A stretch of 7,887 nucleotides of DNA from Azoarcus sp. (GTDB lineage: Bacteria; Pseudomonadota; Gammaproteobacteria; Burkholderiales; Rhodocyclaceae), in assembly GCA_031268685.1 (NCBI GenBank), contig JAIRWW010000025.1:1-7887 (forward strand). The letters are read 5' to 3'. A model generated the notes under the pieces. It was not told the DNA's origin, did not search any database, and saw only the letters and a program-made list of their open reading frames with translations. The first letter of the stretch is position 1, and each line of letters opens with the position of its first letter. The translations under genes and the position numbers were made by a program. Shown one piece after another: positions 6,661 through 7,887 of this stretch.

Positions 6661-7887
6661 TCAGAGAATTTCCCGCACGTCGGCAAAATGCCCGGCAATT
6701 GCGGCGGCAGCAGCCATGGCCGGACTCACGAGATGAGTACGTCCGCCCGGCCCCTGGCGGCCCTCGAAATTGCGATTCGAGGTGGAAGCGCAACGCTCGC
6801 CCGGCTCCAGCCGGTCGGCGTTCATGGCAAGACACATCGAACAGCCCGGCTCCCGCCACTCGAAACCGGCGGCGGTGAAAATTTTGTCCAGTCCTTCCGC
6901 TTCCGCCTGCCGCTTGACCGGCCCCGATCCCGGTACAGCCAGCGCAAGCCTGACGCTGGCGGCTTTCCTGCGGCCTTTGAGCACAGCCGCTGCCTGACGC
7001 AAATCTTCTATGCGGGAATTGGTACAGGAGCCGATGAATACCTTGTCGATTTTTATTGCCTGGATCGGCATGTTCGCTTGCAGGCCCATGTAAGCGAGCG
7101 CGCGTTCCATGCCTTCCCGCTTTGCGGCGTTTGTCTCTTTCGCCGGGTCGGGTACTGTCGCGGTGATGGGAGCGACCATCTCCGGCGAAGTGCCCCATGT
7201 TACTTGCGGCAGGATGTCCGCAGCATTCAGTTCCACGCGGCGGTCGAACACGGCCCCGGCATCGGAGCGCAGTGTGCGCCAGTACGCCACTGCCTTGTCC
7301 CAGGCAGTGGCGCGCGGCGAGAAGGGGCGATTTTTCAGGTAATTGATGGTGACTTCATCGACTGCCACCAGCCCCAGCCGCGCCCCGGCCTCTATCGCCA
7401 TGTTGCAGAGGGTCATGCGTCCTTCCATCGACAGGCTTTCGATGGCGGAACCGGCAAACTCCATGGCATATCCTGTGCCGCCCGCCGTGCCGATCCTGCC
7501 GATGACGGCGAGCGCCAAATCCTTGGCGCTCACGCCCTTGCCCAAACGTCCGCCGAGCAGGATCAACAGGGTTTTCGACTTTTTCTGCATGAGGCACTGT
7601 GTTGCGAGCACATGTTCGACCTCGGAAGTGCCGATGCCATGCGCCATCGCCGCGAACGCGCCGTGCGTGGACGTGTGCGAGTCGCCGCAAACTACGGTCA
7701 TGCCCGGTAGCACTGCGCCATTTTCCGGGCCGACCACATGTATGATGCCCTGTCTCGCATCCCGAAATGGGAAATAGGCCAGCGCTCCCGCTTCGCGGAT
7801 ATTGGCGTCCAGTGTCTCCACCTGCTGGCGGGAAACCGGGTCTTTGATGCCTTCGCCCCAATGATCGGTAGGCGTATTGTGATCGGC
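6661..7887 (-). CDS. leuC: 3-isopropylmalate dehydratase large subunit (5' end missing)
   Basis: The frame enters from the window edge and gives 408 residues ending at a TGA at 6661. It starts [10 protein letters not shown], an internal LeuC segment. Comparing cysteine spacing with the E. coli protein (as recalled) suggests about 59 residues are missing. LeuC is the aconitase-like [4Fe-4S] subunit that with LeuD isomerises 2-isopropylmalate to 3-isopropylmalate. Visible signatures are [12 protein letters not shown] (fragment residues 68-79), IGSCTNSR with the first cluster cysteine (288), and [11 protein letters not shown] with the other two (349 and 352). The C-terminal [23 protein letters not shown] segment is intact. 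An in-frame GTG at 7821 is not the start, because conserved sequence continues upstream of it. leuC is followed by the entericidin gene and leuD in a tight array. Any operon promoter or leader lies outside the window. Confidence 0.97.
   Translation of the reverse strand, partial: ADHNTPTDHWGEGIKDPVSRQQVETLDANIREAGALAYFPFRDARQGIIHVVGPENGAVLPGMTVVCGDSHTSTHGAFAAMAHGIGTSEVEHVLATQCLMQKKSKTLLILLGGRLGKGVSAKDLALAVIGRIGTAGGTGYAMEFAGSAIESLSMEGRMTLCNMAIEAGARLGLVAVDEVTINYLKNRPFSPRATAWDKAVAYWRTLRSDAGAVFDRRVELNAADILPQVTWGTSPEMVAPITATVPDPAKETNAAKREGMERALAYMGLQANMPIQAIKIDKVFIGSCTNSRIEDLRQAAAVLKGRRKAASVRLALAVPGSGPVKRQAEAEGLDKIFTAAGFEWREPGCSMCLAMNADRLEPGERCASTSNRNFEGRQGPGGRTHLVSPAMAAAAAIAGHFADVREIL

Noticed and set aside
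6688..7710. 340-codon plus-strand frame opposite leuC
   Set aside because: It lies fully antisense to conserved LeuC sequence, including the iron-sulfur cysteines, so it is a shadow frame.
7819..7821. GTG as the leuC start codon
   Set aside because: Conserved LeuC sequence continues in frame upstream to the window edge ([10 protein letters not shown]), so the gene is simply cut by the window.
1..7887. A novel defence, mobile or biosynthetic system
   Set aside because: All sizeable coding regions belong to known housekeeping families in a gene order I recognise from betaproteobacteria. No integrase, transposase, terminal repeats, CRISPR repeats or unexplained gene cluster was seen.

Overview
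This window is a chromosomal housekeeping segment from a proteobacterium, most likely a betaproteobacterium of the Nitrosomonadales type. That call rests on the gene order (leuC, entericidin, leuD, leuB, asd, fimV), a full FimV/TspA protein, and a small entericidin lipoprotein gene inside the leucine operon. I recognise this order from betaproteobacterial genomes in general; no search was run. Base composition is moderately GC-rich. Every gene lies on the minus strand, so transcription runs from high to low coordinates.

Layout in transcription order: leuC (7887 to 6661; the first 59 or so residues lie outside the window), an entericidin-like lipoprotein gene of 42 codons (6642 to 6514), leuD (6497 to 5856), a 69-base gap with two overlapping mini-ORFs, leuB (5786 to 4725), a 114-base gap, asd (4610 to 3477), a 232-base non-coding gap, fimV (3244 to 359), a short gap with a terminator-like hairpin, and the start of a membrane protein resembling the CbiQ/EcfT transmembrane component of ECF transporters (300 to 1, cut by the window edge).

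LeuC and LeuD form isopropylmalate isomerase and LeuB is the next enzyme, so the first block is the middle of leucine biosynthesis. Asd supplies aspartate semialdehyde for lysine/diaminopimelate, threonine and methionine. FimV is an inner-membrane, peptidoglycan-binding scaffold linked to type IV pili and cell-pole organisation. The leu genes are closely spaced and probably co-transcribed. asd and fimV have gaps large enough for their own promoters.

I found no mobile element, CRISPR array, tRNA, rRNA or defence system, and no sign of recent transfer. The window is largely ordinary. The points most worth a second look are the entericidin gene with its off-consensus lipobox, the hairpin and T-tract that abut the start codon of the last gene, a perfect six-copy hexamer repeat in fimV, and the mini-ORFs in front of leuB.
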